Shown piece by piece: positions 1 to 9,215 of a stretch of DNA of 64,000 nucleotides. The notes beneath the pieces are model-generated. The model ran no database searches. It worked only from the letters and a program-made list of their open reading frames with translations, and had not been told where the DNA came from. Position 1 is the stretch's first letter, and each line of letters begins with the position of its first letter. Origin of the DNA: Bacillota bacterium (GTDB taxonomy: Bacteria; Bacillota; Clostridia; Caldicoprobacterales; Xylanivirgaceae); contig JAMOAB010000175.1 of NCBI GenBank assembly GCA_023621995.1, forward strand, positions 123,861 through 187,860. The letters are read 5' to 3'. Position numbers and translations under genes: made by a program.

Positions 1-160
1 ATACTAAACATATTAGTCTATGAACTTGAACTTCTTACTAATTAGCTACGCCCTTTAAATATACTCTTTGTATTTTCCCAAATCGCGAATTGAATTAACA
101 AAATAACATTATTAGTATGCGTATAGCTCAACATGCTTATTCAAGCATTAGAAATGCAAA

Positions 161-192
161 AAATAGAGTGGTCTCAATCGACCACTCTATTT
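161..192 (-). terminator. codY transcription terminator (bidirectional)
   Basis: A perfect 13-bp inverted repeat (161-173 with 180-192, loop 174-179) has A-runs on one side and T-runs on the other, so it reads as an intrinsic terminator in both directions. The codY stop codon (TAG, 187-189) lies inside the first arm. Bases 1-160 hold no gene I can support. Confidence 0.9.
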
Positions 193-951
193 TTTTATCT
201 CATTAAATAATTTGTCATTAAGTATTTTAATGTATGTTCCCTTCATGCCTAAAGAACGAGATTCTATTACTCCCGCACTCTCTAGCTTTCGTAGGGCATT
301 AACTATTACAGAACGAGTAATACCAATTCTATCTGCCACCTTACTAGCTACCAGCAATCCTTCTGTGCCATCTAATTCTTCTAGTATATATACAATTGCT
401 TCCAATTCAGAATATGATAGAGTTGAAACTGCCATCCGTACATTGCTTAGTTTTCTTGCCTCTTCTTCTATCTCCTCCGATTCAGCACGTAATATCTCCA
501 TACCAACTATAGTAGCACCATACTCTGCCAAGACAATATCATCTTCTGTAAATACTTTATTTCCCCTCTCAAATAATATGGTACCTAGACGATTACCACC
601 ACAGAAAACAGGAACAATGGCAAATAGCCTTGACCCAATTCCCATATTTATATCTAAATCCTTTAATATATCTTGAACATTGTATAACGTCTCTTTTAAC
701 TGTAAAACCTTGTCATTACATATATCATTTAATTTATAGTCAGCAGTAAAATATTTGTATATGCGTGAATTACTAAGATCATCCCATAGCCCATACCCTA
801 ATACCTTACCACTTCTGCTTATGACAAACACATTGCATTCTAGTATTTCATTTAGTGTATTACATAAATCTGAAAATAGAACAGGATTTGGGCCAGAGTT
901 TTGTAAAAAACTATTTAGCCTTCTAGTCTTTTCAAGTAGCGTACTGGGCAT
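187..951 (-). CDS. codY: GTP-sensing global transcriptional repressor CodY
   Basis: CodY represses nitrogen, amino-acid and stationary-phase genes when GTP and branched-chain amino acids are plentiful. The 254-residue protein is close to the usual 259. An N-terminal GAF-type ligand domain covers about residues 1-155, followed by a helical linker. The C-terminal winged helix-turn-helix is near residues 203-245 ([20 protein letters not shown]). It is the last gene of hslV-hslU-codY, 87 nt after hslU, and ends in a strong terminator. The ATG has a GGGAG ribosome binding site. A CodY-box-like site lies over the promoter of this operon (3045-3059), suggesting autoregulation. Confidence 0.97.
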   Translation of the reverse strand: MPSTLLEKTRRLNSFLQNSGPNPVLFSDLCNTLNEILECNVFVISRSGKVLGYGLWDDLSNSRIYKYFTADYKLNDICNDKVLQLKETLYNVQDILKDLDINMGIGSRLFAIVPVFCGGNRLGTILFERGNKVFTEDDIVLAEYGATIVGMEILRAESEEIEEEARKLSNVRMAVSTLSYSELEAIVYILEELDGTEGLLVASKVADRIGITRSVIVNALRKLESAGVIESRSLGMKGTYIKILNDKLFNEIKK

Positions 952-1038
952 TCAATTCACTCCCTAATCAAGGTAGATTTTTAGATTGTACATACCTATT
1001 TAATTTCTAAATAAATTGCTTCTACCACAACTTTAATT

Positions 1039-2418
1039 TTATAATATATATTTTCTTAAATCATTTTCCTTGATTGTATCATGCAACTTACTCCTAACAT
1101 ATTCAGCATCTATTACTACCTCTTGCCCTTTTAATTCATCAGCACTAAAGGATATATCTTCCATTACCTGTTCTAATATAGTATGAAGCCTTCTTGCTCC
1201 AATATTCTCTTTTGTCTGATTCATAAAAAATGCCACACTTGCTATGGACTCAATAGCATCTTCTGTAAACTTAACTTTAACATCTTCAACTTCCATAAGG
1301 GCAATCTGCTGCTTTATTATAGCATTTTCCGGTTGCACTAAAATCATTTTAAAGTCTTCTTCTGAGAGATTATCAAGCTCTACCTGGATGGGAAATCTGC
1401 CCTGCAACTCAGGTATCAAATCAGAGATCTTGGATACATGAAATGCACCGGCAGCGATAAACAAAATATAATCTGTCTTAACTGGACCATATTTAGTCAT
1501 AACAGTAGTCCCTTCAACAATAGGCAAAATATCCCTTTGGACACCTTCACGAGATACATCTGGTCCACTACCTGACTCTTTTCCTGCTATCTTATCTATC
1601 TCATCTAAAAATATTATACCTCTCTGTTCAACAGCTTCTATGGCATTATCAATTACTTCATCCATATCTATTAATTTTTGAGCTTCTTCTTGTTCAAATA
1701 TCTTCCTAGCTTCCGCTACAGTTGCCTTTTTCTTTTTCATTTGCTTTGGAAAAAGATTGTCGAATACATCTTGCATCTGTAACATTATATCTTCATTGCC
1801 CACACCTGGAATAAATCCGATGGGCGGCTGAGAGTCTTCCACTTCTATTTCTATGACAGTATCTTCTAATTTTCCCTCTCTTAATAGTTTCCTAAATTTC
1901 TCTCTAGTTCCAGACATTGTACGTTCTCTTTCATGGTTAGATTCTTCTTCATGGTCATCTGCTGGCGCAAATAGGGCAAAAGGAGTTTGCTCTTTCCTTT
2001 TTTTAGTAGGTAATAATGTGTCTAATATTCTCTCTTCAGCAGCAACTCTAGCTTTGTCTTCTACATCTTTCATACTCTGTCTTTTTGTCATTCTGACTGA
2101 TTCTTCCACTAAATCCCTTATCATGGCTTCCACATCACGCCCTACATATCCTACCTCTGTAAATTTCGTCGCCTCTACTTTTACAAATGGAGCGTTGACC
2201 AATTTTGCTAATCTTCTAGCAATTTCAGTCTTCCCAACACCGGTAGGTCCCACTAATATGATGTTTTTAGGTGTTATCTCATCCCTAAGTTCTGGATCCA
2301 ATAGACTTCTTCTATATCTATTTCTAAGTGCAAGGGCAACTGCTTTTTTTGCCTTTTTCTGTCCCACTATATATCTATCCAGTTCTTCTACAATCTGTTT
2401 AGGTGTAAGTTCATCCAA
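1039..2418 (-). CDS. hslU: ATP-dependent protease ATPase subunit HslU (ClpY)
   Basis: HslU is the AAA+ unfoldase that feeds proteins into the HslV peptidase in the cytoplasm. Its 459 residues match the family. Walker A GPTGVGKT is at 57-64. The intermediate I-domain spans roughly 110-240 and includes a charged, variable stretch. Walker B is in [11 protein letters not shown] near residue 270. The C-terminal tail LRKYIL is the type that docks into HslV to activate it. It lies 12 nt downstream of hslV and upstream of codY, the same order as clpQ-clpY-codY in Bacillus. Confidence 0.98.
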   Translation of the reverse strand: MDELTPKQIVEELDRYIVGQKKAKKAVALALRNRYRRSLLDPELRDEITPKNIILVGPTGVGKTEIARRLAKLVNAPFVKVEATKFTEVGYVGRDVEAMIRDLVEESVRMTKRQSMKDVEDKARVAAEERILDTLLPTKKRKEQTPFALFAPADDHEEESNHERERTMSGTREKFRKLLREGKLEDTVIEIEVEDSQPPIGFIPGVGNEDIMLQMQDVFDNLFPKQMKKKKATVAEARKIFEQEEAQKLIDMDEVIDNAIEAVEQRGIIFLDEIDKIAGKESGSGPDVSREGVQRDILPIVEGTTVMTKYGPVKTDYILFIAAGAFHVSKISDLIPELQGRFPIQVELDNLSEEDFKMILVQPENAIIKQQIALMEVEDVKVKFTEDAIESIASVAFFMNQTKENIGARRLHTILEQVMEDISFSADELKGQEVVIDAEYVRSKLHDTIKENDLRKYIL

Positions 2419-2430
2419 TGTTTTTCCCTC

Positions 2431-2967
2431 CTAGATCTCTTCTACATATATATTATCATTTGTATATACACATATGGACGAAGCAATCTCTAAAGATTTT
2501 CTAACAATTTGAGTTGATTCAAGATCGGTATTTTCATAGAGAGCCCTAGCAGCTGCAAGAGCATACCCTCCTCCTGATCCAATTGCTGCTATCTGATTAT
2601 CTGGCTCTATTACTTCACCAGTCCCGGATATTACGAACATGTCTTCCTCATCCATGGCAATAAGCATAGCTTCAAGCTTTTGTAGGATCTTATCTGAGCG
2701 CCATTCTTTAGCAAGCTCAACAGCTGCTCGCCTTAAATTGCCAGAATACTCCTCTAGCTTCCCTTCGAATTTTTCACTTAGAGTAAATGCATCTGCAACA
2801 GAACCAGCAAACCCCACAACTACCTGATCATGATAAAGCCTTCTTACTTTTTTAGCACCATGTTTCATAATAGTATTCTCACCAAAGGTAACTTGCCCAT
2901 CTCCTCCCATAGCTCCCTTATTTCCTTTTCTAACTGCTACAATGGTAGTTGCACTAAACATAGCCAA
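2431..2967 (-). CDS. hslV: ATP-dependent protease proteolytic subunit HslV (ClpQ)
   Basis: HslV is the proteasome-beta-like peptidase of the HslUV complex. The 178-residue protein starts [12 protein letters not shown], with a short leader before the Thr-Thr pair. Cleavage before Thr7 would expose the classical N-terminal threonine nucleophile. Residue 2 is Ala, so a Ser-type N-terminal nucleophile as proposed for Bacillus CodW is not available from the unprocessed end. The conserved GDGQVTFG and [14 protein letters not shown] blocks are present. The xerC/codV recombinase gene that precedes clpQ in Bacillus is absent: only 168 nt separate hslV from trmFO. Confidence 0.97.
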   Translation of the reverse strand: MAMFSATTIVAVRKGNKGAMGGDGQVTFGENTIMKHGAKKVRRLYHDQVVVGFAGSVADAFTLSEKFEGKLEEYSGNLRRAAVELAKEWRSDKILQKLEAMLIAMDEEDMFVISGTGEVIEPDNQIAAIGSGGGYALAAARALYENTDLESTQIVRKSLEIASSICVYTNDNIYVEEI

Positions 2968-3044
2968 TCTCCTTCCTTTAATATACGAAATTTTCCTATC
3001 ATATAATTACGCTTAATCTACTTAGCCTTCATCCGTTTTCTATA

Positions 3045-3059
3045 TCTTTTCAGAAAATT
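3045..3059 (-). promoter_or_regulatory. candidate CodY box upstream of hslV-hslU-codY
   Basis: On the minus strand this 15-mer reads AATTTTCTGAAAAGA. It matches the established CodY motif AATTTTCWGAAAATT at 13 of 15 positions, with differences only in the last two bases. It overlaps the last three bases of the proposed hslV -10 box, where a bound repressor would block transcription. Negative autoregulation is inferred. Confidence 0.7.
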
Positions 3060-3085
3060 CTAACATATTTTATTCTAAAGTTCAA
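3057..3085 (-). promoter_or_regulatory. hslV-hslU-codY promoter
   Basis: Minus-strand -35 TTGAAC (3080-3085) and -10 TAGAAT (3057-3062) are separated by 17 bp. This is a good housekeeping-sigma promoter about 90 nt upstream of the hslV start. The CodY-like box overlaps the -10. Confidence 0.65.
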
Positions 3086-3110
3086 TGTTTCGTTGTTTTA
3101 TCTATCAAAC

Positions 3111-3134
3111 ACACTTTGCTATAGTTCAAAGTGT
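3111..3134 (-). terminator. weak hairpin after trmFO
   Basis: Perfect 8-bp arms ACACTTTG/CAAAGTGT flank an 8-nt loop just after the trmFO stop. The following minus-strand bases (GTTTGATAG) are not a real U-run, so termination would be partial at best. Confidence 0.4.
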
Positions 3135-3135
3135 T

Positions 3136-4461
3136 CTAGAACTCTATACTATATAACACTTCCAATTGTGATTTTATGTTATCAATTAAGGAAAGTGACC
3201 TCTCTCCCAATTGCATATTCCTTTGCTGTCTATTCTTAATAGACCTGCCTAGAGGGACTATTATGCCAAAGTTAGCATTCATTGGTTGAAAGTTTTTAAT
3301 ACTATTATCAGATATATAATGGGCAAGGGCACCTATGACAGTCATAGGTGTAAAGTCGATGGGTGATTGATCTTTTAAATACATACCCATATTAATTCCA
3401 GCAACTATCCCACTAGAAGCTGATTCAACATAACCTTCCACACCTGTTATCTGGCCTGCAAAAAAAATCCGAGGATCTTTTTCTAACTGATAATACTGAT
3501 TCAATAGCTTGGGAGAATTTATAAATGTATTCCTGTGCATGACTCCATATCTTATAAACTCACTACCTTCCAAGCCAGGTATCATAGAAAACACCCTCTT
3601 TTGTTCACCAAATTTAAGATTAGTCTGAAATCCTACAAGATTGTACATAGTTGCCTGCCTATCATCTTGCCTCAACTGTACAACTGCATATGGTTCCTCA
3701 CCAGTCCTAGGGTCCTCCAATCCTACTGGCTTTAGCGGTCCATATCGCAGAGTATCAATTCCCCTCTTTGCCATGACTTCAATAGGTATACAGCCTTCAA
3801 ACACCTTTTGATCTTCGAATGTCTTAAGCTCCACAGTCTCTGCGTTTATAAGTTCATACCAAAAATTTTTATATTCTCTTTCCGACATAGGACAATTTAA
3901 GTAGTCTTCCCCTCTTCCATATCTAGAGGCTTTAAATATTTTATTCATATCAAGAGAGACAAAATCTACTATTGGAGCTGCAGCATCATAGAAATACAGA
4001 TAGTCTTCTTTTATCAATTCAGAAATTGCTTTTGAAATAGAACCAGAGGACAGAGGACCAGTAGCTATAATTACTGGTCCTTCAGGAATATGGTCTACAT
4101 GTTCCCTAATCACCTGGATATTTCTATGAGTTTCAATGCTTTTGGTTATATAAGATGAAAACCCAATTCTATCAACTGCCAGTGCACCTCCTGCTGGAAC
4201 CCTGTTTAAATCTGCCGATTTCATTACAAGAGAATCTAAAGATCTCATCTCTTCCTTTAATAGCCCTACTGCATTTTCTAGCCTATCAGAACGAAGAGAA
4301 TTACTGCAAACCAATTCAGCTAAAAAAGATGTTCGATGGGCAGGCGTCTGTTTTTTAGGACGCATCTCATATAAAGTAACTTCTATATTCATTTTAGCAA
4401 GCTGCCAAGCAGCTTCGCAACCAGCAAGGCCTCCGCCTATTATGGTAACATGCCTTTTCAT
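3136..4461 (-). CDS. trmFO: methylenetetrahydrofolate-tRNA (uracil-54-C5) methyltransferase TrmFO
   Basis: TrmFO makes ribothymidine at position 54 of the tRNA T-loop, using methylene-tetrahydrofolate and FAD. The 441-residue protein opens with the FAD-binding Rossmann motif GGGLAGCEAAWQLA near residues 9-22. It carries the family block ELVCSNSLRSD near 49-59 and the FAD-site segment GQITGVEGYVESASSGI in the C-terminal third. It starts 5 nt after topA and is normally cotranscribed with it. The downstream neighbour in Bacillus (codV) is missing. Confidence 0.98.
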   Translation of the reverse strand: MKRHVTIIGGGLAGCEAAWQLAKMNIEVTLYEMRPKKQTPAHRTSFLAELVCSNSLRSDRLENAVGLLKEEMRSLDSLVMKSADLNRVPAGGALAVDRIGFSSYITKSIETHRNIQVIREHVDHIPEGPVIIATGPLSSGSISKAISELIKEDYLYFYDAAAPIVDFVSLDMNKIFKASRYGRGEDYLNCPMSEREYKNFWYELINAETVELKTFEDQKVFEGCIPIEVMAKRGIDTLRYGPLKPVGLEDPRTGEEPYAVVQLRQDDRQATMYNLVGFQTNLKFGEQKRVFSMIPGLEGSEFIRYGVMHRNTFINSPKLLNQYYQLEKDPRIFFAGQITGVEGYVESASSGIVAGINMGMYLKDQSPIDFTPMTVIGALAHYISDNSIKNFQPMNANFGIIVPLGRSIKNRQQRNMQLGERSLSLIDNIKSQLEVLYSIEF

Positions 4462-4466
4462 ATATC

Positions 4467-6557
4467 CTACTCCTCTATCAACTTTTTATATTTACATTCT
4501 TTATTAGAACATACAAGTGCATTTTCATTCTTTCTAGCATTTTTCTTTACTACCATGAAGCTACCACAATTTGGACATTTTTCATTGCTAGGCATATCCC
4601 ATGATATAAAATCGCAATTGGGATATTGTTCACATCCATAAAATTTTCTGCCTTTTCTTGATTTTCTTACAACTACACTTGCCCCACATTTAGGGCAGTC
4701 TACATCTATAGTCTCAATGATTGGCTTCGTATTTCGACATTTTGGAAAGTTAGGACATGCCAAAAATTTACCATACCTTCCTGTCTTTATTACCATATTA
4801 GCTCCACATTTTTCACATATTACGTCTGTCTCTTCATCCTGTATTTCTATCTTCTCGATTTGTTTATCTGCTTTGTCTAAATCCCTTTTAAAAGATGGAT
4901 AAAATTCATTCAAGATAGTACGCCATTCCTTATTGCCTTCTTCTACCTGATCCAGCTGGGCTTCCATATCGGCTGTAAACTGATAGTCTACAATATCTGG
5001 AAAATGCTCCATCATAAGATCATTTACCACAAAACCCAATTCAGTTGGAACAAGTCGCCTATCGTCTATCTCTACATAACCTCTAGTTATTATTGTAGAA
5101 ATTGTGGGTGAATACGTACTAGGTCTACCAATGCCCATCTCCTCTAAAGTCTTTACCAAAGAAGCTTCTGTATAACGAGGAGGTGGTTGGGTAAAATGCT
5201 GCTCAGGTATAAATTCCCTTAAACTTAATATCTCTCCTTCTGAAAGGTGAGGTAACATTATTTCCTTTTCTTCCTTCTCATCATCTTGACTCTCTTGATA
5301 TACTATTGTAAATCCAGGGAACACCATTCTTGAACCATTGGCTTTAAATAGATACTTACCACCTTTTATATGTATTGACATGGTCTCATATAAGGCAGGT
5401 GTCATCTGACTAGATATAAATCTATCATATATGAGTTTATATAGACGATATTGATCCCTTTTTAATGAATTTTTTATTTTATCTGGCTCCCTCATGATAG
5501 ATGTAGGCCTTATAGCCTCATGAGCATCTTGGGCGTTCTTCTTGCTCTTATATTGTTTAGCCACTTCTGGAACATATTCTCTTCCATACTGCTTTTCTAT
5601 ATACTTCCTCGCTTCGCTTTGTGCCTCTTTGGATATGCGAGTAGAATCAGTACGTATATATGTGACAAGACCTACAGCGCCTTCTCCCTGTATCTCTATT
5701 CCTTCGTAGAGTTGTTGTGCTATAACCATAGTCTTTTTTGTAGTAAAGCCCAGCTTTCGGGAAGCTTCCTGTTGAAGACTGCTTGTGGTAAATGGTGGAG
5801 AAGGATTCCGCCTTCTGCTACCTTTCTTTATAGTCTCTACACTGTATTGTACTCCATTCAACTCTTTGATCACTTGATTTACTTGATCTTCTGTTTTAAG
5901 CTCAATCTTTTCATCTGGTTTTCCATAGAAAGAGGCCTCTATAGGAGAGTTTTTATGGTTATTCTCAAATATACCCTTTAACGTCCAATATTCTTCTTGG
6001 ATAAAATTTTCAATTTCTTTTTCACGCTCACATATTATTCGAGTAGCCACCGACTGAACTCGTCCAGCACTGAGTCCTTTTTTTACTTTACGCCAAAGTA
6101 AAGGACTTATATTATATCCAACGATACGATCAAGTATACGACGAGCTTGTTGAGCATTTACAAGATCCATATCTATAGTTCTAGGATTTTTTATAGCGTT
6201 ATTGACAGCACTTTTAGTAATCTCATTGAACTCTATTCTGCATTGACTACCTTCCTCTATCTTGAGTACATTTGCCAGATGCCAAGAAATAGCTTCTCCC
6301 TCCCTATCTGGGTCTGTTGCAAGATAGATAGCATCTGCAGATTTTGCTTCTTTTCTCAATTTGTTTAAGACTTCTCCTTTGCCACGAATAGTTATATATT
6401 TAGGCTCAAAATTATTTTCAATATCGATTCCAAATTGACTCTTTGGTAGATCGCGTATATGCCCCATAGTAGCTTCTACTTTATATCCTCTGCCTAAAAA
6501 TTTTTTAATAGTATTGGCTTTTGCAGGTGACTCTACTATTACTAATTTATGTGCCAT
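4467..6557 (-). CDS. topA: DNA topoisomerase I (type IA)
   Basis: TopA relaxes negative supercoils by single-strand passage. The 696-residue protein has an N-terminal TOPRIM domain with the acidic triad DPDRE at 82-86. The catalytic tyrosine is Tyr300 in VTYIRTDSTRIS. The C-terminal 110 residues hold three four-cysteine zinc ribbons, beginning CEKCG, CPKCG and CPNCG, as in Bacillus TopA. It follows dprA by 14 nt and precedes trmFO by 5 nt in one transcription unit. Confidence 0.98.
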   Translation of the reverse strand: MAHKLVIVESPAKANTIKKFLGRGYKVEATMGHIRDLPKSQFGIDIENNFEPKYITIRGKGEVLNKLRKEAKSADAIYLATDPDREGEAISWHLANVLKIEEGSQCRIEFNEITKSAVNNAIKNPRTIDMDLVNAQQARRILDRIVGYNISPLLWRKVKKGLSAGRVQSVATRIICEREKEIENFIQEEYWTLKGIFENNHKNSPIEASFYGKPDEKIELKTEDQVNQVIKELNGVQYSVETIKKGSRRRNPSPPFTTSSLQQEASRKLGFTTKKTMVIAQQLYEGIEIQGEGAVGLVTYIRTDSTRISKEAQSEARKYIEKQYGREYVPEVAKQYKSKKNAQDAHEAIRPTSIMREPDKIKNSLKRDQYRLYKLIYDRFISSQMTPALYETMSIHIKGGKYLFKANGSRMVFPGFTIVYQESQDDEKEEKEIMLPHLSEGEILSLREFIPEQHFTQPPPRYTEASLVKTLEEMGIGRPSTYSPTISTIITRGYVEIDDRRLVPTELGFVVNDLMMEHFPDIVDYQFTADMEAQLDQVEEGNKEWRTILNEFYPSFKRDLDKADKQIEKIEIQDEETDVICEKCGANMVIKTGRYGKFLACPNFPKCRNTKPIIETIDVDCPKCGASVVVRKSRKGRKFYGCEQYPNCDFISWDMPSNEKCPNCGSFMVVKKNARKNENALVCSNKECKYKKLIEE

Positions 6558-6571
6558 TATTTTCCCTCCAA

Positions 6572-7672
6572 TTAAAGCTTGAATTGACTTCTAACAAACA
6601 GTTTACCAGGTAATCTCTTTACTATTCCTCTTATCTCCAGTTTCGTAAGTATGGAATTTAACTGTCCCATATCCATATGTGTTATGCTTCCAATTTCATC
6701 TATATGTTTTGGCTCACTATCCAATGCATTATAGACCTGCGCCTCCAAAAAATCAAGTTGTATTGATTGAGTTTCACTCCTTCTAGGCATAACATAATTA
6801 GGCAGCTCCTCTAATATGTCATCTACACTCATTACAAGTTTTGCTCCCTCTTTTATAAGGTTATTAGTTCCATAACTACAGGGTTGGTTTATATTACCAG
6901 GTACTGCAAATACATCCCTGCCTTGCTCTAAAGCAAAATCTACAGTAATCAATGCTCCACTACGTTGCCTTGCTTCTACCACAACAACTCCGTGAGATAG
7001 ACCACTTATTATCCTATTTCTAGCAGGAAAATTACCTGCTGCTGGGGTCGTACCTAATGGGTATTCACTTATAAGTGTTCCTTTTTCAGTTATCTCCTTG
7101 TAATATTTTATATTATCTTGGGGATAGACAATGTCAACACCACATCCTAATACTCCAATAGTATGCCCCTCTGCTTTTAATGCTCCCTTATGAGCCATAG
7201 CGTCTATCCCACGAGCAAGTCCACTCACCACCACTACTCCCGCTTGTCCTAGCTCATATGCTAATCGCTCTGCAACCTGTTTCCCATAGTAGGTCGCCTG
7301 TCTAGAACCTACAATAGCCACAGTGCTTAGTTCTTTATCGGGCAATTTGCCCTTTATATATAATACAGGAGGAGGTGCATATATATTTTTTAACAATGGA
7401 GGATATTTATCCTCTATTATTGTTATAACAGAAATATCATCTCTATGCAAAATTTTTTCAGCTTCTTTTAGTTTTTTTTCCTTTCTGTGCTGAATTATAC
7501 TATTTATTGGAACCCTCCCTATGTTTGGAATATGCTGGATAAGTTCCTTTTCTGATGCCTTCCATACATTCTCTGGATCTTCAAACGACCTCAATAAATA
7601 GCCAAATCTTCTAGATCCAATATTAGGTATGGAGGATAGCCATATCCAAAAAACTTTATTATAATTGTCCAT
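6572..7672 (-). CDS. dprA: DNA-processing protein DprA (Smf)
   Basis: DprA loads RecA onto incoming single-stranded DNA during natural transformation and may act in recombination generally. The 366 residues show an N-terminal helix-hairpin-helix-like region, then the Rossmann-like core with VGSRQATYYG near 121-130 and VVSGLARGIDAMAHKGAL near 149-166. The C-terminal winged helix at about 300-366 matches the DprA-type domain. Ribosome binding site GGAGG lies 10 nt before the ATG. It is first in the dprA-topA-trmFO group and divergent from the aminotransferase gene. Confidence 0.96.
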   Translation of the reverse strand: MDNYNKVFWIWLSSIPNIGSRRFGYLLRSFEDPENVWKASEKELIQHIPNIGRVPINSIIQHRKEKKLKEAEKILHRDDISVITIIEDKYPPLLKNIYAPPPVLYIKGKLPDKELSTVAIVGSRQATYYGKQVAERLAYELGQAGVVVVSGLARGIDAMAHKGALKAEGHTIGVLGCGVDIVYPQDNIKYYKEITEKGTLISEYPLGTTPAAGNFPARNRIISGLSHGVVVVEARQRSGALITVDFALEQGRDVFAVPGNINQPCSYGTNNLIKEGAKLVMSVDDILEELPNYVMPRRSETQSIQLDFLEAQVYNALDSEPKHIDEIGSITHMDMGQLNSILTKLEIRGIVKRLPGKLFVRSQFKL

Positions 7673-7852
7673 AAGTTTCCAGCCTCCAACATTCTATTGA
7701 CGTTCTCATCTTTAACCGTATGTTCACTTTATTCTACATCCATTAACATTATCCTCTTTTTTTCAATCGAAATGCAAACTGCTCATACCTACACAAATAT
7801 TAAAATCAGTAGCAAAATAATTAAGGACAATCTGTACCAATAGACTTTTTTA

Positions 7853-7861
7853 TGTTAGAAT
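7853..7861 (+). promoter_or_regulatory. possible extended -10 promoter for the aminotransferase gene
   Basis: TGTTAGAAT is an extended -10 (TG-n-TAGAAT) on the plus strand. The -35 region (TGTACC, 18 bp upstream) is poor. If used, it gives a leader of about 160 nt containing the dyads described at 7881-7997. Confidence 0.35.
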
Positions 7862-7880
7862 ATGCATGTATCATAATAAT

Positions 7881-7997
7881 TGACCAAGTTTAAAATAAAA
7901 TTAAGGCTTTATAAATCTAATAAAACTCATGGATAACCCCACTATGTTTTTAGTAGCTTGATTATCCTTATATTTGGTCATTTTAATAGATGACCAA
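7881..7997 (+). promoter_or_regulatory. dyad-rich leader with three TGACCAA half-sites
   Basis: The 355-bp region between dprA and the aminotransferase contains TGACCAA at 7881-7887, TTGGTCA at 7974-7980 and TGACCAA at 7991-7997. The last two form a 10-bp hairpin (7974-7983 with 7988-7997, one G-U pair, loop TAAT). The middle element can instead pair with the first, enclosing a separate stem GGATAA/TTATCC (7931-7936 with 7962-7967). No U-run follows, and the hairpin ends 16 nt before the AGGAGGA ribosome binding site. It could be an RNA switch or a repressor operator with spaced half-sites. The remainder of the intergenic region, 7673-7852, shows nothing I can support. Confidence 0.5.
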
Positions 7998-8027
7998 TTA
8001 AAGTAACTTTGTTAGGAGGAAAGTCGA

Positions 8028-9215
8028 ATGATTTCAAAACAAATTCAAGATAATTTAGGTAGATCTTCTTGGATAAGATCTATGTTTGAAGAAGGAGAAA
8101 GATTACGTCAAAAGTATGGAACGGAAAATGTATTTGATTTTACATTAGGTAACCCAGATCCTGAACCACCTATAGCTGTCAAACAAGCCTTGAAAGATAT
8201 AGTTGCGTCTGACATTCCAGGTATACATAAATACATGAGCAATGCTGGATTTGACGATGTAAGGGAAGCTATTGCATATAGACTAGAAAGGGAAACTAAT
8301 ATTCCTATTTCAAAAGATCACATTATAATGACTTGTGGGGCAGCCGGAGGACTAAACATAGTACTAAAGACAATATTAGATCCAGGTAATGAAGTAATTG
8401 TAATTGCACCATATTTTGTTGAATATTTGTTTTATATAGACAATCATGGTGGAGTCCCTGTAATTGTAGAAGCTGATCCGTGTACGTTTCAACCCGATAT
8501 AAATGCTCTAGAAGAAAATATTACTAAAGACACAAAGGCCATAATATTAAATTCCCCTAATAATCCCACCGGCGTCGTGTATTCTAAAGAAATCTTAGAT
8601 GAATTAAATGATCTGATAACAAAGAAGGAACAGGAGTTTAATACTCAAATATATATATTATCTGATGAACCATATAGGCAACTTATATACGACGACATAG
8701 ACCTTCCTAACATACTAGATATATTTAATAACTCTGTAGTAGTAAATTCATTCAGCAAATCCCTTGCTCTACCTGGTGAGCGAATAGGATACGTTGCCGT
8801 AAATCCAAATATAGATGACGTTGAACTACTCGTAGACGGACTTATATTTTCAAACCGAACACTTGGATACGTGAATGCACCAGCTCTATTTCAAAAAGTT
8901 ATAGCTAAGTCTCTGTATTCCCAAGTCGATATAGATGAATATAGAATAAAACGAGATATTTTATATGACTATTTCTGTGATTTTGGATTTGAATGTATAA
9001 AGCCCCAAGGTGCTTTCTATCTCTTCCCTAAAGCCCCTATAGCAGATGATATTGAGTTTATAAACACTGCCACAAAATATAATTTACTTTTTGTTCCTGG
9101 AACGGGATTTGGATATCCTGGTCATTTTCGTGTATCTTATTGCACAAATCTAGATACTATAAAAGGAGCTAGAAATGCAATAAAATCCCTAGCACAAGAC
9201 TATAATCTATTATAG
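8028..9215 (+). CDS. pyridoxal-phosphate-dependent aminotransferase, class I
   Basis: This is a 395-residue fold-type I aminotransferase of the aspartate-aminotransferase superfamily. Landmarks are FTLGNPDPEPP (substrate loop, near 38-48), NSPNNPTG (175-182), SDEPY (212-216, cofactor-ring contact), NSFSKSLALPGERIGY with the Schiff-base Lys244, and the C-terminal FRVSYC arginine that binds a carboxylate. The donor and acceptor cannot be fixed from sequence. It is one of few plus-strand genes and breaks the dprA-comM order. It converges on comM with a 6-bp overlap of the two 3' ends. A strong AGGAGGA ribosome binding site precedes the ATG. The leader is described separately. Confidence 0.92.
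   Translation: MISKQIQDNLGRSSWIRSMFEEGERLRQKYGTENVFDFTLGNPDPEPPIAVKQALKDIVASDIPGIHKYMSNAGFDDVREAIAYRLERETNIPISKDHIIMTCGAAGGLNIVLKTILDPGNEVIVIAPYFVEYLFYIDNHGGVPVIVEADPCTFQPDINALEENITKDTKAIILNSPNNPTGVVYSKEILDELNDLITKKEQEFNTQIYILSDEPYRQLIYDDIDLPNILDIFNNSVVVNSFSKSLALPGERIGYVAVNPNIDDVELLVDGLIFSNRTLGYVNAPALFQKVIAKSLYSQVDIDEYRIKRDILYDYFCDFGFECIKPQGAFYLFPKAPIADDIEFINTATKYNLLFVPGTGFGYPGHFRVSYCTNLDTIKGARNAIKSLAQDYNLL

Noticed and set aside
952..1038. A CodY-like AT-rich dyad before codY itself (AATTTATTTAGAAATT)
   Set aside because: It lacks the central C-W-G and matches the motif poorly; the site at 3045-3059 is much better.
7860..8027. T-box riboswitch before the aminotransferase
   Set aside because: No T-box core sequence and no terminator/antiterminator with a U-run are present; only the TGACCAA dyads are supported.
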